Shown one piece after another: positions 1-9,098 of a stretch of 61,215 nucleotides of DNA. Origin of the DNA: Chitinophaga polysaccharea (GTDB taxonomy: Bacteria; Bacteroidota; Bacteroidia; Chitinophagales; Chitinophagaceae); assembly GCF_007829335.1 (NCBI RefSeq), contig NZ_VIWO01000017.1, positions 1 through 61,215 of the forward strand, in the 5' to 3' direction. Below the pieces are notes generated by a model. It did not search any database. It was not told where the DNA came from and was given only the letters and a program-made list of their open reading frames with translations. How positions within the stretch are numbered: the stretch's first letter is position 1; each line of letters starts with the position of its first letter. The position numbers were made by a program, and so were the translations under genes.

Positions 1-123
1 TCGAAATAATACAAAATCCCCTCGGGAAGAAGGGCTTCTAAGAGAAGATTTAAATTCTTATCCACGGTGTCCTATCTAGTTAGATTGCAAAAAAAACAAT
101 TTTGGGACAATCCCCCAAGTATT

Positions 124-168
124 CAACTTGATCCCAACTTGATCCGAAACTCGACTAAATACTCGACT
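124..168. repeat. Short tandem direct repeats downstream of tRNA-Asp
   Basis: Two perfect head-to-tail copies of CAACTTGATCC lie at 124-134 and 135-145. They are followed by two near-identical 12-mers, ACTCGACTAAAT (149-160) and ACTCGACTTAAA (161-172 region). They sit in non-coding DNA just beyond the tRNA terminator. No function is assigned. Nothing else gene-like is seen in 1-178. Confidence 0.6.
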
Positions 169-178
169 TAAAATAGAA

Positions 179-200
179 AACCCGCTCATTGAGCGGGTTC
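179..200 (-). terminator. Rho-independent terminator of tRNA-Asp
   Basis: An inverted repeat of AACCCGCTCA and TGAGCGGGTT forms a stable GC-rich hairpin with almost no loop. On the minus strand it is followed by a T-rich stretch. It begins about 14 nt after the 3' end of the minus-strand tRNA gene, as expected for its terminator. Confidence 0.8.
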
Positions 201-213
201 CTTCGAGATTTTG

Positions 214-287
214 CGGACCGGACGGGACTCGAACCCGCGACCTCCGCCGTGACAGGGCGGCATTCTAACCAACTGAACTACCGATCC
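214..287 (-). tRNA. tRNA-Asp (anticodon GTC)
   Basis: The reverse complement folds as a 74-nt cloverleaf. The acceptor stem is GGATCGG/CCGGTCC with discriminator G, the D arm contains AGTTGGTTAGA, the anticodon loop is CTGTCAC with anticodon GTC, and the T arm contains GGTTCGAGTCC. CCA is not encoded (the next bases read CAA), so the 3' end must be added after transcription. A short reading frame over it on the other strand is an artefact. Confidence 0.97.
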
Positions 288-337
288 TTGCTACCCATCA
301 GCGTTTCAGCCATTTGGGTATCCCCCTTTCGGGGCTG

Positions 338-369
338 CAAATATATAGATAATAATTCCAAATCACCAA
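338..369 (-). promoter_or_regulatory. Bacteroidota-type promoter for tRNA-Asp
   Basis: On the minus strand a TTG (-33 element, 367-369) is followed after 21 nt by TATATTTG (338-345), an exact match to the Bacteroidota -7 consensus TAnnTTTG. It lies about 50 bp upstream of the tRNA 5' end. The short leader holds a small CCCC/GGGG hairpin. Confidence 0.65.
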
Positions 370-777
370 ATATTTCTACTTTCCAGGGTGCTTAAGGGTA
401 TTTTATACCCGGAATAATAACTGGTCAACAGCCATGACTTGTTGTTGTAATGCCATATAAACTGACGTATCACGACATAGGTGATTTTTTATCACCTTAA
501 AAATTATAAAATATTAACAAAGCGCGCTCATATTCAAAAAGTAATTTTATATTGCTATTATAATGACGAGAGGATGCCACTTATTTGCATACCAACTGTC
601 CACGTGTGAATATCAACCATAGAATAGCAGCAATTCATACCATTCCATTTTTTTAGATCAATTATCGCAGCGGATTTTTAATACGGGATTTAGCTAAATC
701 GATTTTTAAAAGGAAGTGAACGGGCAATACATCAACCAGGAATCTATAGAATTAATATCTACTTAATATTAGGCAAG
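370..777. other. Intergenic region without a recognisable gene
   Basis: About 400 bp of AT-rich DNA lie between the tRNA promoter and the first PUL regulator. I see no credible reading frame, RNA gene or long repeat. It probably holds upstream control elements of the sigma-factor gene. Confidence 0.6.
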
Positions 778-785
778 TACATTTG
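778..785 (+). promoter_or_regulatory. Candidate -7 element for the first ECF sigma gene
   Basis: TACATTTG matches TAnnTTTG exactly, 22 bp before the ATG at 808. No convincing TTG lies at the right distance upstream (nearest alternative TTA at 752-754), so the call rests on the -7 motif and its position. Confidence 0.35.
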
Positions 786-807
786 TAGGGACTGTTATAT
801 TCCATTT

Positions 808-1407
808 ATGTCAGGGCAGAAGAAAATATCTTTCCATAATATATCCGGCACGTCACAACAGGCGGCATTTGAGGCATCGGTAGCGATTTACTGGAATAAG
901 CTGTTGGGCATTGCCACAGCTAAAACCAATCCGCACGATGCATTTGACATTGTACAGGATGTGTTGTTATCATTATGGCAGAAGTGGGAGGAGGTACCCA
1001 AGGATGAAACACTCGAATTTTACCTGCTGAACGCACTTAAATTCCGCATATTTAAATATTATCGCACCAATGGCCGCTATCAGGCGCATCTGAAAAAACT
1101 GGAAGTATTGCTCAACGATACCCTGGAAACACCAGACGCCCTGGCACAGGAAAACCTGCATGGGTTAAAGGAAACAATTATGGAAGAAGCGCTGGAAGTG
1201 CTTTCTCCCAGCCAGCGGCAACTATTTGTATTACGGGTAAAATATCATTATTCCTACCAGAAAATAGCGCAACAACTCAGCATAGACCCAGGCTCTGCAA
1301 GGGTTTTATACAGCCGCGCCCTCAAACAGGTAAAGGCGCATATTAAGGCTAATCCCGCCCTGACAGCTACCTTAGTCACCTCTTTTGTACTGGTTACAAT
1401 TCCTTAA
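808..1407 (+). CDS. ECF RNA polymerase sigma factor (PUL 1)
   Basis: A 199-aa sigma-70 family ECF factor that would direct RNA polymerase to the SusC/SusD genes downstream when released by its FecR partner. Region 2 covers about residues 20-90 (DAFDIVQDVLLSLWQKW). Region 4 covers about 130-185, with a helix-turn-helix around YSYQKIAQQLSIDPGSARV. The last 13 residues are unusually hydrophobic (TLVTSFVLVTIP), which is not part of the core fold. The FecR gene follows after 48 bp, the standard order for Bacteroidota trans-envelope signalling. The ATG at 808 gives normal family length and lies just after a TAnnTTTG motif. Confidence 0.93.
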   Translation: MSGQKKISFHNISGTSQQAAFEASVAIYWNKLLGIATAKTNPHDAFDIVQDVLLSLWQKWEEVPKDETLEFYLLNALKFRIFKYYRTNGRYQAHLKKLEVLLNDTLETPDALAQENLHGLKETIMEEALEVLSPSQRQLFVLRVKYHYSYQKIAQQLSIDPGSARVLYSRALKQVKAHIKANPALTATLVTSFVLVTIP

Positions 1408-1455
1408 CATACCGCTTAGTTAACATTTTTTGATCTCCGGGTATTCAACTCTGAG

Positions 1456-2415
1456 ATGGCACCAAAAAATTATCCCAGGGCCCAGGCCCTTTTAAAGAAA
1501 TTTTATGAAGGGAAATGTACTCCCGAAGAACTGGCCTTATTAGATAGCTGGTACGACGGGTTAGGCAATATGCCGGAAGATATCCTGCCGGCAGATGCCA
1601 GCCGTAGTCAGCAACAGTTCCTGGAAAATTTCCGCAATAGCTTGCCCTCCGCCAGGATCGCCTGGTGGAAACGGCCAGTTGTTCAATGGACCGCTGCCGC
1701 CAGTATATTATTAATGACGGGCGCCGGGTATCTCTGGAAGAAAACAGCAAGGCACACTGCTCCGCTGGCCTGGCATTATAATATGGTCACCAACGAAACC
1801 AACGTGGCTAAACTGGTAGTATTACCAGACAGTTCGCATATATGGCTCAACACCGCCGCTACCCTGCGCTGGAGATCTGATTTCAATCAGCAGAACCGCA
1901 ACGTACAACTCACCGGGGAAGGCTTCTTCGACGTACAGGGACAAACCGGAAAGCCTTTTGTTATTCATACCCGCGACCTGGCCATCCAGGTATTGGGTAC
2001 CCAGTTCAACGTAGAAGCCTATGCGGCCGAAGGAATCAGCCGTGTATCGCTGGTAAAGGGAAAAGTAAAAGTGCTGGCACGTAAATCTGATGCTGCCACC
2101 GCTGTACTGAAACCAGGTACCACAGCCACTTATTTTAATGAAGACAAAGTACTGGGCGTGGCTTCCACCCCGGTAACAGATGTTGCTGCCTGGAGAAATG
2201 GCGCCTTCAACGCTATTGACCTCCCTTTCAAAGATGCGGTTACCCGCCTCTGTGCCGATTATGGCTACAGCGTAAAATGGGAAAATACCCAGGGCATCGA
2301 CAAATACATTTCTGCCAGCTTTAAAAAGGAAAGCTTCGGGAAAATGCTCAACAACCTATGTTATATCAGTCGTAAACAATACCGTATTTCCAACAGACAG
2401 GTTACCATTTTTTAA
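1456..2415 (+). CDS. FecR-family anti-sigma factor (PUL 1)
   Basis: A 319-aa inner-membrane anti-sigma regulator. Residues 1-70 are the cytoplasmic part that should bind the sigma factor. One transmembrane helix spans about 76-94. The periplasmic FecR domain covers about 115-205 (typical VLPDSSHIWLNTAATLRW and VQVLGTQFNVEAY-like segments), and a DUF4974-type domain ends the protein (about 250-319). The periplasmic part is expected to sense the N-terminal STN domain of the SusC encoded next. It lies between the sigma gene and susC in one operon. Confidence 0.93.
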   Translation: MAPKNYPRAQALLKKFYEGKCTPEELALLDSWYDGLGNMPEDILPADASRSQQQFLENFRNSLPSARIAWWKRPVVQWTAAASILLMTGAGYLWKKTARHTAPLAWHYNMVTNETNVAKLVVLPDSSHIWLNTAATLRWRSDFNQQNRNVQLTGEGFFDVQGQTGKPFVIHTRDLAIQVLGTQFNVEAYAAEGISRVSLVKGKVKVLARKSDAATAVLKPGTTATYFNEDKVLGVASTPVTDVAAWRNGAFNAIDLPFKDAVTRLCADYGYSVKWENTQGIDKYISASFKKESFGKMLNNLCYISRKQYRISNRQVTIF

Positions 2416-2447
2416 AAAAGCGTGATCACTCCTGAAACAATCAACTC

Positions 2448-5400
2448 ATGAAAATGAAATTTACCACTGCAGATCAGCACACCCGTGGCGGCGGGCCTGC
2501 TGTATCCCGGCTCAAACAATTTCTCCTGGTAGGATGTGCATTATTGCCCGCTACCATGGGTTTTGCCCGGCAAAATGCATTGAATGAAAAAGTGAAACTG
2601 GATATCTCCAGGGCTTCCCTTTCCCAGGTGCTAGCTGCGCTAGGCTCTCAAAGCAGCTTTACTTTCAACTATGTAAAGCAGGACTTCGACAAGATCATTG
2701 TCAACGACTTCAAACCTGATAACATCACGTTGAATGAAGCCCTGAACCTGCTCCGGAACAAATCCGGTATCGAATACAGCGTGAGCGATAAAGCCATCCT
2801 GTTGAGAAAAGCAGAAAAAGACGGGGGAACAAAAAGTACACAGGCCATCACCACACGCAAAATTTCTGGTAGAATTACTACAGAAAATAAAGAACCTATT
2901 CCTGGCGTTTCTGTTTGGGTAAAAGGAACTAAGATCAGAACAGTTACCGATGCCGATGGAAAATATGAAGTAACGGTAGATAATGATAAAGCAGTGCTGA
3001 ACTTCAGCTCTGTAGGGTACGAAATGACCGAAGTAGCTGTTGGTACTTCCGACGTACTCAACGCTGTTATGAAAATCAGTAGCAGCGGCCTCAATGAAGT
3101 AGTGGTAGTGGGTTATGGTACCGCCAAAAAAGGTGATCTCTCCGCCGCCGTATCTGTGATCTCAGATATGAAGAAGCTGAAAGAACGCCCCGTAATGGAC
3201 GTACCTAATATGTTGCAGGGACAAGTGCCTGGCGTAACGGTAACCAGCAACGGTGGTCATACCAGCAATGCAAACAACATCGTTATCCGCGGGGTGGGAT
3301 CTAAAAATGGAGAAAACGTATTGTACGTAGTAGACGGTGTGCCAGGTGCACCTTTCAACCCGGCTGATGTAGAATCAGTAACAGTACTGAAAGATGCGGC
3401 TTCCGCGGCTATCTACGGCGCGTTTGCCGGTTCGGCAGGGGTTATTCTCGTTACTACCCGCCAGGCCACTAAAGGAATGCCTTCTGTGCAATACACCGGT
3501 TTTGTAGGCGCCAAGAATGCATGGCGTACTTTGCAATCACTCACTGCAGAGGAAGAAGCCAAAGTATCCAACCTGGCGCAAACTACCGCCGGCAACCAGC
3601 CTTTGGAAGGATGGGATCCCGCTAAAAATCCATATGGCGCAGTAACACGCACCGACTGGATGAGCGAAATTTTCCGCACCGGTATCGTACAAAGACATAA
3701 CATCAGCGTAAACGCCGGTACCGATAAATTTTCTACCCTCTTCCAGGCCCGTTACGAAAATGAAGAAGGGACCCTGTTAAATACCTACAATAAAAATATT
3801 TCCTTAAGATTAAATGCCAACTACCAGTTTAACAAACATGTGAAACTGCGCCAGGACATCTTCTGGAATAACAATGATAACAGGGATGCTGAAACTGCCA
3901 GCGGTTACACCGGTGTAATCACTTCCGCGATCTATATGCCCCGCTCTGCCACCCCTTATTATGCAGACGGAACATTTGGAGGCGTTGGCCCAAGAGATGG
4001 CGCTTACAACGGTATCTACGGCGACGTGGTAAACCCGGTAGCTACCCTGCTCAGAAACAGACCTTATAACAAGAGAAATGATCTGCAGTCAGTTACTGAA
4101 TTAACTATTTCAGACATCATTCCCGGGTTGACTTATATCAACCGCTTTTCTTATCGTCAGCAAAATGGATTCTGGAAAAGTTTTACACCAAAAAGAACAG
4201 AACCCGGAAAGCCTAACAACCAAAACCAGTTAGATTATTCTACCGACAAAGATTACAACTGGATCTGGGAAAATACCCTGAACTATAATAAGCTGATCAA
4301 ACGCCACAGCATTGGCGCCATGGTATCCATGACTGCCCAGGAAAGCTCACACCGTAATTTTAAAGCATCTGCCATGGGCTTCGAAAATGAAGCCGACTGG
4401 GCACAGTTCTTTACCAATGCCAGCATCTTTGACCGTACCTTCCCTTCTGATGAGGAATGGAAAGACAGGAACGTTTCTTATGTAGGCAGACTGTCCTATA
4501 GCTGGGCCGACCGCTATTTCGTTACAGGAAGCTACCGCTACGATGTAGCCGGTAGATTAACAGAAGGATACCGCGGTAAAGGATTTCCCGGTTTAACAGC
4601 TGCCTGGAAAATCAGCTCTGAGCCTTTCTTTAACGTAAAAGGAGTGGACCTGCTGAAAGTAAGGGCCAGCTGGGGTAGAATAGGTAACATTGGCTCTCTT
4701 CCCTACTACTATGGTTATGCTAAACTCAATCCTGATTACACCTACCAGATCGGGAACGGAGCACCACGCGTAAACTCACTGGCAATAGCCAATGCCTTTA
4801 ATCCCACCCTGTCCTGGGAAACGTCCCAACAAACAGACATCGGTATCGATATCTCCCTGCTGAAACAACGCCTGAACATCACTGCCGATTACTTTGATAA
4901 ACTGACCTACGACCTGATCAAACAACAAAATCTGGGATGGACCAATACCTTCGGTCAGGGAGCTCCTTACATCAACCAGGGTAAAATCAGCAACAAGGGC
5001 TTCGAAGTATCCGTTAACTGGCATGACAATATCGGCGCTGTAGGATACAACATTGGTGGTAACATTGCTACTTTAAAGAATAGGGTAACTTACATAGATG
5101 GTAATCCCAATTCTGCTTCCGTAGATAATGACAACGCATATCGCGATGTATTAAGACCTTTCAGCTATACCGTAGGTCAGCCTATCAATGCGTACTGGTT
5201 GGTAAAAACTGCCGGTATATTCCAATCTGATGACGAAGCAAAAGCTTACACCGACAAGACTGGTAAGATGATCCAGCCAAATGCAAAAGCCGGTGACCTG
5301 AAATTTGTAGATCAAAACGGTGACGGCGTTATCAATGATGCAGACCGTGTTTATATGGGTAGTGCTTTCCCTAAACTCACCTACGGATTTACCGCTGGCG

Positions 5401-5843
5401 TTACCTGGAAAAATTTCGACCTTACTATGTTCTTCCAGGGCGTAAGCGGCGTGAAACTGTTCAATGCCTTTAAAATGACCACCCTCAGTGGTTCTGAACA
5501 AGGCTACAACCGTTGGAATAAAATCCTGGATGCCTGGTCTCCTGAAAACAAAGGATCCGATATCCCCCGTATCAACGCTAACGATAACAACAAAAACTTC
5601 CAGACAAACTCTGACTGGTATCTCGAAAATGGTAACTACCTGAGACTGAAAAACTTGCTGATAGGTTATACGTTTAAGAAAATGAGCTGGAACCAGGGAT
5701 TACGTGTATACTTCAGCGGCGACAACCTGCTCACCTTCACCAAATACTCCGGTATGGATCCTGAGGTAGGTGGCGTAGGTCTGGACGGCGGACAGTTCCC
5801 GGTTTCCCGTGTATTTTCCGTGGGAGCAAATGTTAAATTCTGA
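2448..5843 (+). CDS. SusC/RagA-family TonB-dependent outer-membrane transporter (PUL 1)
   Basis: A 1131-aa outer-membrane transporter that would import oligosaccharides captured by the SusD partner. After an N-terminal signal region (about 1-42) comes an STN domain (about 50-120), which is the signalling module for FecR. A carboxypeptidase-D-regulatory-like beta-sandwich follows (about 137-210), then the TonB-box/plug region beginning LNEVVVVGYGT and a long C-terminal beta-barrel ending in Phe. The STN domain matches the presence of sigma/FecR genes upstream. Substrate cannot be read from the sequence. Confidence 0.95.
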   Translation: MKMKFTTADQHTRGGGPAVSRLKQFLLVGCALLPATMGFARQNALNEKVKLDISRASLSQVLAALGSQSSFTFNYVKQDFDKIIVNDFKPDNITLNEALNLLRNKSGIEYSVSDKAILLRKAEKDGGTKSTQAITTRKISGRITTENKEPIPGVSVWVKGTKIRTVTDADGKYEVTVDNDKAVLNFSSVGYEMTEVAVGTSDVLNAVMKISSSGLNEVVVVGYGTAKKGDLSAAVSVISDMKKLKERPVMDVPNMLQGQVPGVTVTSNGGHTSNANNIVIRGVGSKNGENVLYVVDGVPGAPFNPADVESVTVLKDAASAAIYGAFAGSAGVILVTTRQATKGMPSVQYTGFVGAKNAWRTLQSLTAEEEAKVSNLAQTTAGNQPLEGWDPAKNPYGAVTRTDWMSEIFRTGIVQRHNISVNAGTDKFSTLFQARYENEEGTLLNTYNKNISLRLNANYQFNKHVKLRQDIFWNNNDNRDAETASGYTGVITSAIYMPRSATPYYADGTFGGVGPRDGAYNGIYGDVVNPVATLLRNRPYNKRNDLQSVTELTISDIIPGLTYINRFSYRQQNGFWKSFTPKRTEPGKPNNQNQLDYSTDKDYNWIWENTLNYNKLIKRHSIGAMVSMTAQESSHRNFKASAMGFENEADWAQFFTNASIFDRTFPSDEEWKDRNVSYVGRLSYSWADRYFVTGSYRYDVAGRLTEGYRGKGFPGLTAAWKISSEPFFNVKGVDLLKVRASWGRIGNIGSLPYYYGYAKLNPDYTYQIGNGAPRVNSLAIANAFNPTLSWETSQQTDIGIDISLLKQRLNITADYFDKLTYDLIKQQNLGWTNTFGQGAPYINQGKISNKGFEVSVNWHDNIGAVGYNIGGNIATLKNRVTYIDGNPNSASVDNDNAYRDVLRPFSYTVGQPINAYWLVKTAGIFQSDDEAKAYTDKTGKMIQPNAKAGDLKFVDQNGDGVINDADRVYMGSAFPKLTYGFTAGVTWKNFDLTMFFQGVSGVKLFNAFKMTTLSGSEQGYNRWNKILDAWSPENKGSDIPRINANDNNKNFQTNSDWYLENGNYLRLKNLLIGYTFKKMSWNQGLRVYFSGDNLLTFTKYSGMDPEVGGVGLDGGQFPVSRVFSVGANVKF

Positions 5844-5919
5844 TCAAAGCAAACAGTATTATGAAACCGAGCACGAATGCGAGGTTCCATCCGACAACTA
5901 AAAAAATAAATATTAACGG

Positions 5920-7515
5920 ATGAAAACGAAATTCAATCATATAGTTATACTGGCAGCTATGCTGGTGGGCTCCAGCGCCTGTAACAAATGGGTAGATACC
6001 AAACCTAACGGGGCGCCTACCACCGCCTACTTCTGGCAAAGTGATAATGATCTGAAAAAGGCTACTGCAGACATGTATGTGATCATGCGTAATGAGTCTA
6101 CCTGGGGAAGAAACCTCTTCTGGGTACAAGACGCGAGCGATGACCTGATTGTAGGTCGCTCGAAAGCTGATGCTGCCAACATCAAAAACTTTATTCCCAG
6201 CGGTAGGGAAGGCTACCTGAAAGGTGGCTGGAATGATCTGTACACCATGATCAACCGTGCCAACCAGGTAATTCAAAATGTACCTACTTCTAAAAATACC
6301 ACAGAAGCCGCCCGTAACCAGGCACTCGGTGAAGCATACTTTATCCGCGGATTCGCGCACTTCTGGCTGGCATACGTATGGGGGCATAAAGACCAGGGCG
6401 TACCTTTTGATGGCCCTGAAAATGCACAATTCGGGAAACGCATACCTCCACAGTTACCTTCTGTGAAAGATAACTATGCACAGGTAGTAAGCGACCTGCA
6501 GAAGGCTGCCGACCTGTTACCGTTGTTCGAAACCTATGGTGCAGATGACCAGGGTAGGGCACACAAAGCAGCTGCCTGGGGATATATGGTAAAAGCTTAT
6601 GCTTACTGGGCCCAGTTCGATCAAAGCAAATGGGCGCTGATTCCGTCACTCTGCGATAAGATCAAAACAGAAGGACACCGGGCACTCATTACCAACCAGG
6701 CTACTGGTTTACAGAACTATAAGGCAGTATTTACGATTGCTAACAACTGGAGTTCTGAATACATGTGGTCTGTTACTTCCGGTGTACAGGGTGGTTCCGA
6801 ATTCCCCGGGGTAGTACTGGAAAATACAGGTTGGACCCTGTTCAACGGTTGGGGATATTTCCAGCCTACCGAAGAGCTGTATGATGAGTATGAGGCTAAT
6901 GACCCTCGCCGCGAAGCTACCATCCTGAAATTTGGTGATAAGTTCACCTATTTCGGATTGCCTTTCACTTATTACTCTACCAACAGCTTGTCTGGTTTCC
7001 AGATTAACAAGTACATGGAGCCTTATTCTTACGGTAAAGATGGCGTAAGCAGTACCAATCCGTATATTAACCAAAGCCCTGACTATCCGACTACGATGCT
7101 CAATCTCCCGCTGATGCGCTATGCAGAAATACTGCTGTTTAAAGCAGAAGCACTGATTCAGCAGGGTAAAAGCGGAGAGGCCGCAGGCCCGCTCAACGAA
7201 ATCCGGGCCCGTGTTGGATTGGCGCCTATCGCAAATCCTACTATGGCTGATCTGAAACATGAGCGCCGGGTAGAACTGGCTTGCGAATGGACAGACCGTT
7301 TCCATGACCTGAAAAGATGGGGAGACTATAATACGATCAATGCACCGCTGCACGGTCGCATTCATGCTAACAAAAAAGATCCTGCTTCTCCTTATACCAT
7401 CCAGGAAGTATGGCCAAAACGTAACTTCGATCCTAGCAGGCATATGGCATGGCCTATCAATCCAGACGAAGTAACCAATAGTAATGGTGCATATAAGCAA
7501 ACACCAGGCTGGTAA
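5920..7515 (+). CDS. SusD/RagB-family surface glycan-binding lipoprotein (PUL 1)
   Basis: A 531-aa SusD-like lipoprotein that forms the lid of the SusC transporter. The N-terminus carries a lipobox (VGSSAC, Cys about 21). TPR-like helices follow (EAYFIRGFAHFWLAYVWG), and the C-terminal half shows the usual SusD/RagB signatures (LPLMRYAEILLFKAEAL, NEIRARVGLAP, ERRVELACEWTDRFHDLKRWG). It starts 76 bp after susC, and a hairpin terminator lies downstream. Confidence 0.95.
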   Translation: MKTKFNHIVILAAMLVGSSACNKWVDTKPNGAPTTAYFWQSDNDLKKATADMYVIMRNESTWGRNLFWVQDASDDLIVGRSKADAANIKNFIPSGREGYLKGGWNDLYTMINRANQVIQNVPTSKNTTEAARNQALGEAYFIRGFAHFWLAYVWGHKDQGVPFDGPENAQFGKRIPPQLPSVKDNYAQVVSDLQKAADLLPLFETYGADDQGRAHKAAAWGYMVKAYAYWAQFDQSKWALIPSLCDKIKTEGHRALITNQATGLQNYKAVFTIANNWSSEYMWSVTSGVQGGSEFPGVVLENTGWTLFNGWGYFQPTEELYDEYEANDPRREATILKFGDKFTYFGLPFTYYSTNSLSGFQINKYMEPYSYGKDGVSSTNPYINQSPDYPTTMLNLPLMRYAEILLFKAEALIQQGKSGEAAGPLNEIRARVGLAPIANPTMADLKHERRVELACEWTDRFHDLKRWGDYNTINAPLHGRIHANKKDPASPYTIQEVWPKRNFDPSRHMAWPINPDEVTNSNGAYKQTPGW

Positions 7516-7544
7516 GATACAGTGAACGATATGTTTAACAGCGG

Positions 7545-7577
7545 ATGCGGCAGGAGTTCCTGCCGCATTCCTTTTTT
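7545..7577 (+). terminator. Rho-independent terminator after the PUL 1 susD gene
   Basis: The arms ATGCGGCAGG and CCTGCCGCAT (7545-7568) flank a four-base loop and are followed by TCCTTTTTT. It separates susD from the glycoside hydrolase lipoprotein gene, so that gene may be only partly co-transcribed. Confidence 0.8.
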
Positions 7578-7630
7578 CAAAGCATGGTATTCCCCGGAAT
7601 TTTAAGTATTTTATGGAAGAATAAATTCCT

Positions 7631-9061
7631 ATGCAAAAGAAATACGTATTCGCGGTAATCATGACCGGTATGATGAGCATAGGCTGTTCTCATTCCGTCA
7701 GTAAAAAGATACCTGCATTTGATGATACCACTATAGTTGCCAATAAACCCCTGTTTAAAGACTTTATGGGCCTTAACGGGCATGTTACCTTTAAACCCGG
7801 TTTATACGGACAGGTATGCCGCCTGGTGCGTATGTATCATAACATTGACTGGGACGCCAAAGCCCCGGGCGATGCGCTTAATATACCCCATACCCTTAAT
7901 CATATCAACTGGAAAGATGATGTATACGGCCCCTGGAAGCAACATGGCTTTGAAACAGATATCTGTTTGCAGTTTCTCAGTTTCGGCGTAGGTAACCCGC
8001 AGTACAAAACACTTTGGGCCGGTAAGGAACAGTGGGGATATGATTATGCCAAAGCCATGGCCGCCTACTTTGGTCCGTCAGGCAAAGAAAAATTATGTAC
8101 TTCTTTCGAAATCGATAATGAACCGGGCAATCGATTCGACCGTACCCTTTTTAGTACGCTTTTTAGGAAAATGGCGCAGGGCATCCGGGATGCCGATCCC
8201 CAGGTTAAAATAGTAACGCCGGCAGTAGTGGCAGGTAAGGGAGATGATTACTCACAGGGTTTAGATGACCGGTACCAGGATACGTCTGTGCTGCCATTGT
8301 ATGATGTTATCAATTTGCATACATATCCCACGATGGAGAAGTCGGCTACCAATGAAAACAGCTGGAACAGGAGTTACCCGGAAGATAAGTCTTTACAATA
8401 CCTCAAAGTAATTGACGATGCTATTGCCTGGCGCAACCAGCGTGCACCGCAGAAAGAAGTATGGATTACCGAATTTGGTTATGACGCCTGTACGCCGGAA
8501 GCCATGAAACTGCGGAAGGACTGGGCATTGAAATTAAACTGGCAGGGTGCTACCGATTTGCAGCAGGCCCAATACCTGGTACGTTCTTTTATGGCGTTTG
8601 CCGCCCGCGATGTGCAACGGGCTTACCTGTACTATTACAACGATGACGATGAAGCCTCTTTTCATGCGGCTTCCGGGCTTACCCGCCACTTCGTTCCCAA
8701 AATGTCGTTTTGGGCGGTGAAACAATTATACGCCACGCTAGGAGCCTATCGCTTTCGCCGCATTGTAAAACAGCTGGAAAGCCAATTATACGTATACGAG
8801 TTTGAGCGGGGCGATGATCCCAGCGTCCGCATCTGGGTAGCCTGGTCGCCTACCGGCACGCCTACCAATAAAAAAGAAGGGTATCAACCCAAATCAATAT
8901 CCGCAACACTGGATAATTTACCCGGACTGCCGGTCAGCGTTACCGGGATGGCCACTACCGACGGTGTTGCCCCGGCTGTAAGCTTCACCTCCGCCGGCCA
9001 TGCGGCTATTACGCTCACCATAGGTGAGAGCCCGGTATATATTAGTATGCCAGGAAAATAA
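7631..9061 (+). CDS. Predicted clan GH-A glycoside hydrolase lipoprotein (PUL 1)
   Basis: A 476-aa exported protein with a signal peptide and a loose lipobox (MSIGC, Cys about 19), so probably a surface or periplasmic lipoprotein. The body resembles a (beta/alpha)8 clan GH-A hydrolase (GH5/GH39-like). Glu164 in DNEPGN fits the acid/base, Glu281 in WITEFGYD fits the nucleophile, and both lie in the expected strand-end contexts. A small C-terminal beta domain follows from about residue 375. It is the only enzyme beside the PUL 1 SusC/SusD genes. The exact GH family and substrate are not recognised. Confidence 0.7.
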   Translation: MQKKYVFAVIMTGMMSIGCSHSVSKKIPAFDDTTIVANKPLFKDFMGLNGHVTFKPGLYGQVCRLVRMYHNIDWDAKAPGDALNIPHTLNHINWKDDVYGPWKQHGFETDICLQFLSFGVGNPQYKTLWAGKEQWGYDYAKAMAAYFGPSGKEKLCTSFEIDNEPGNRFDRTLFSTLFRKMAQGIRDADPQVKIVTPAVVAGKGDDYSQGLDDRYQDTSVLPLYDVINLHTYPTMEKSATNENSWNRSYPEDKSLQYLKVIDDAIAWRNQRAPQKEVWITEFGYDACTPEAMKLRKDWALKLNWQGATDLQQAQYLVRSFMAFAARDVQRAYLYYYNDDDEASFHAASGLTRHFVPKMSFWAVKQLYATLGAYRFRRIVKQLESQLYVYEFERGDDPSVRIWVAWSPTGTPTNKKEGYQPKSISATLDNLPGLPVSVTGMATTDGVAPAVSFTSAGHAAITLTIGESPVYISMPGK

Positions 9062-9098
9062 AGTCAGCGGATGTCTGCCGGTTTTTTATATTCGCTAC

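Noticed and set aside
189..395. 68-codon reading frame over the tRNA-Asp
   Set aside because: It overlaps a complete minus-strand tRNA cloverleaf and its promoter, and the peptide has no family features.
6709..7680. Long antisense frame across the PUL 1 susD gene
   Set aside because: It is a shadow of a well-supported SusD coding region with no recognisable protein features. The same reasoning removes 19214-20185 (minus) and 12449-13366 (plus).
9024..9098. Longer start for the patatin gene
   Set aside because: It would overlap the end of the preceding hydrolase gene; ATG 9099 gives the family-typical N-terminus.
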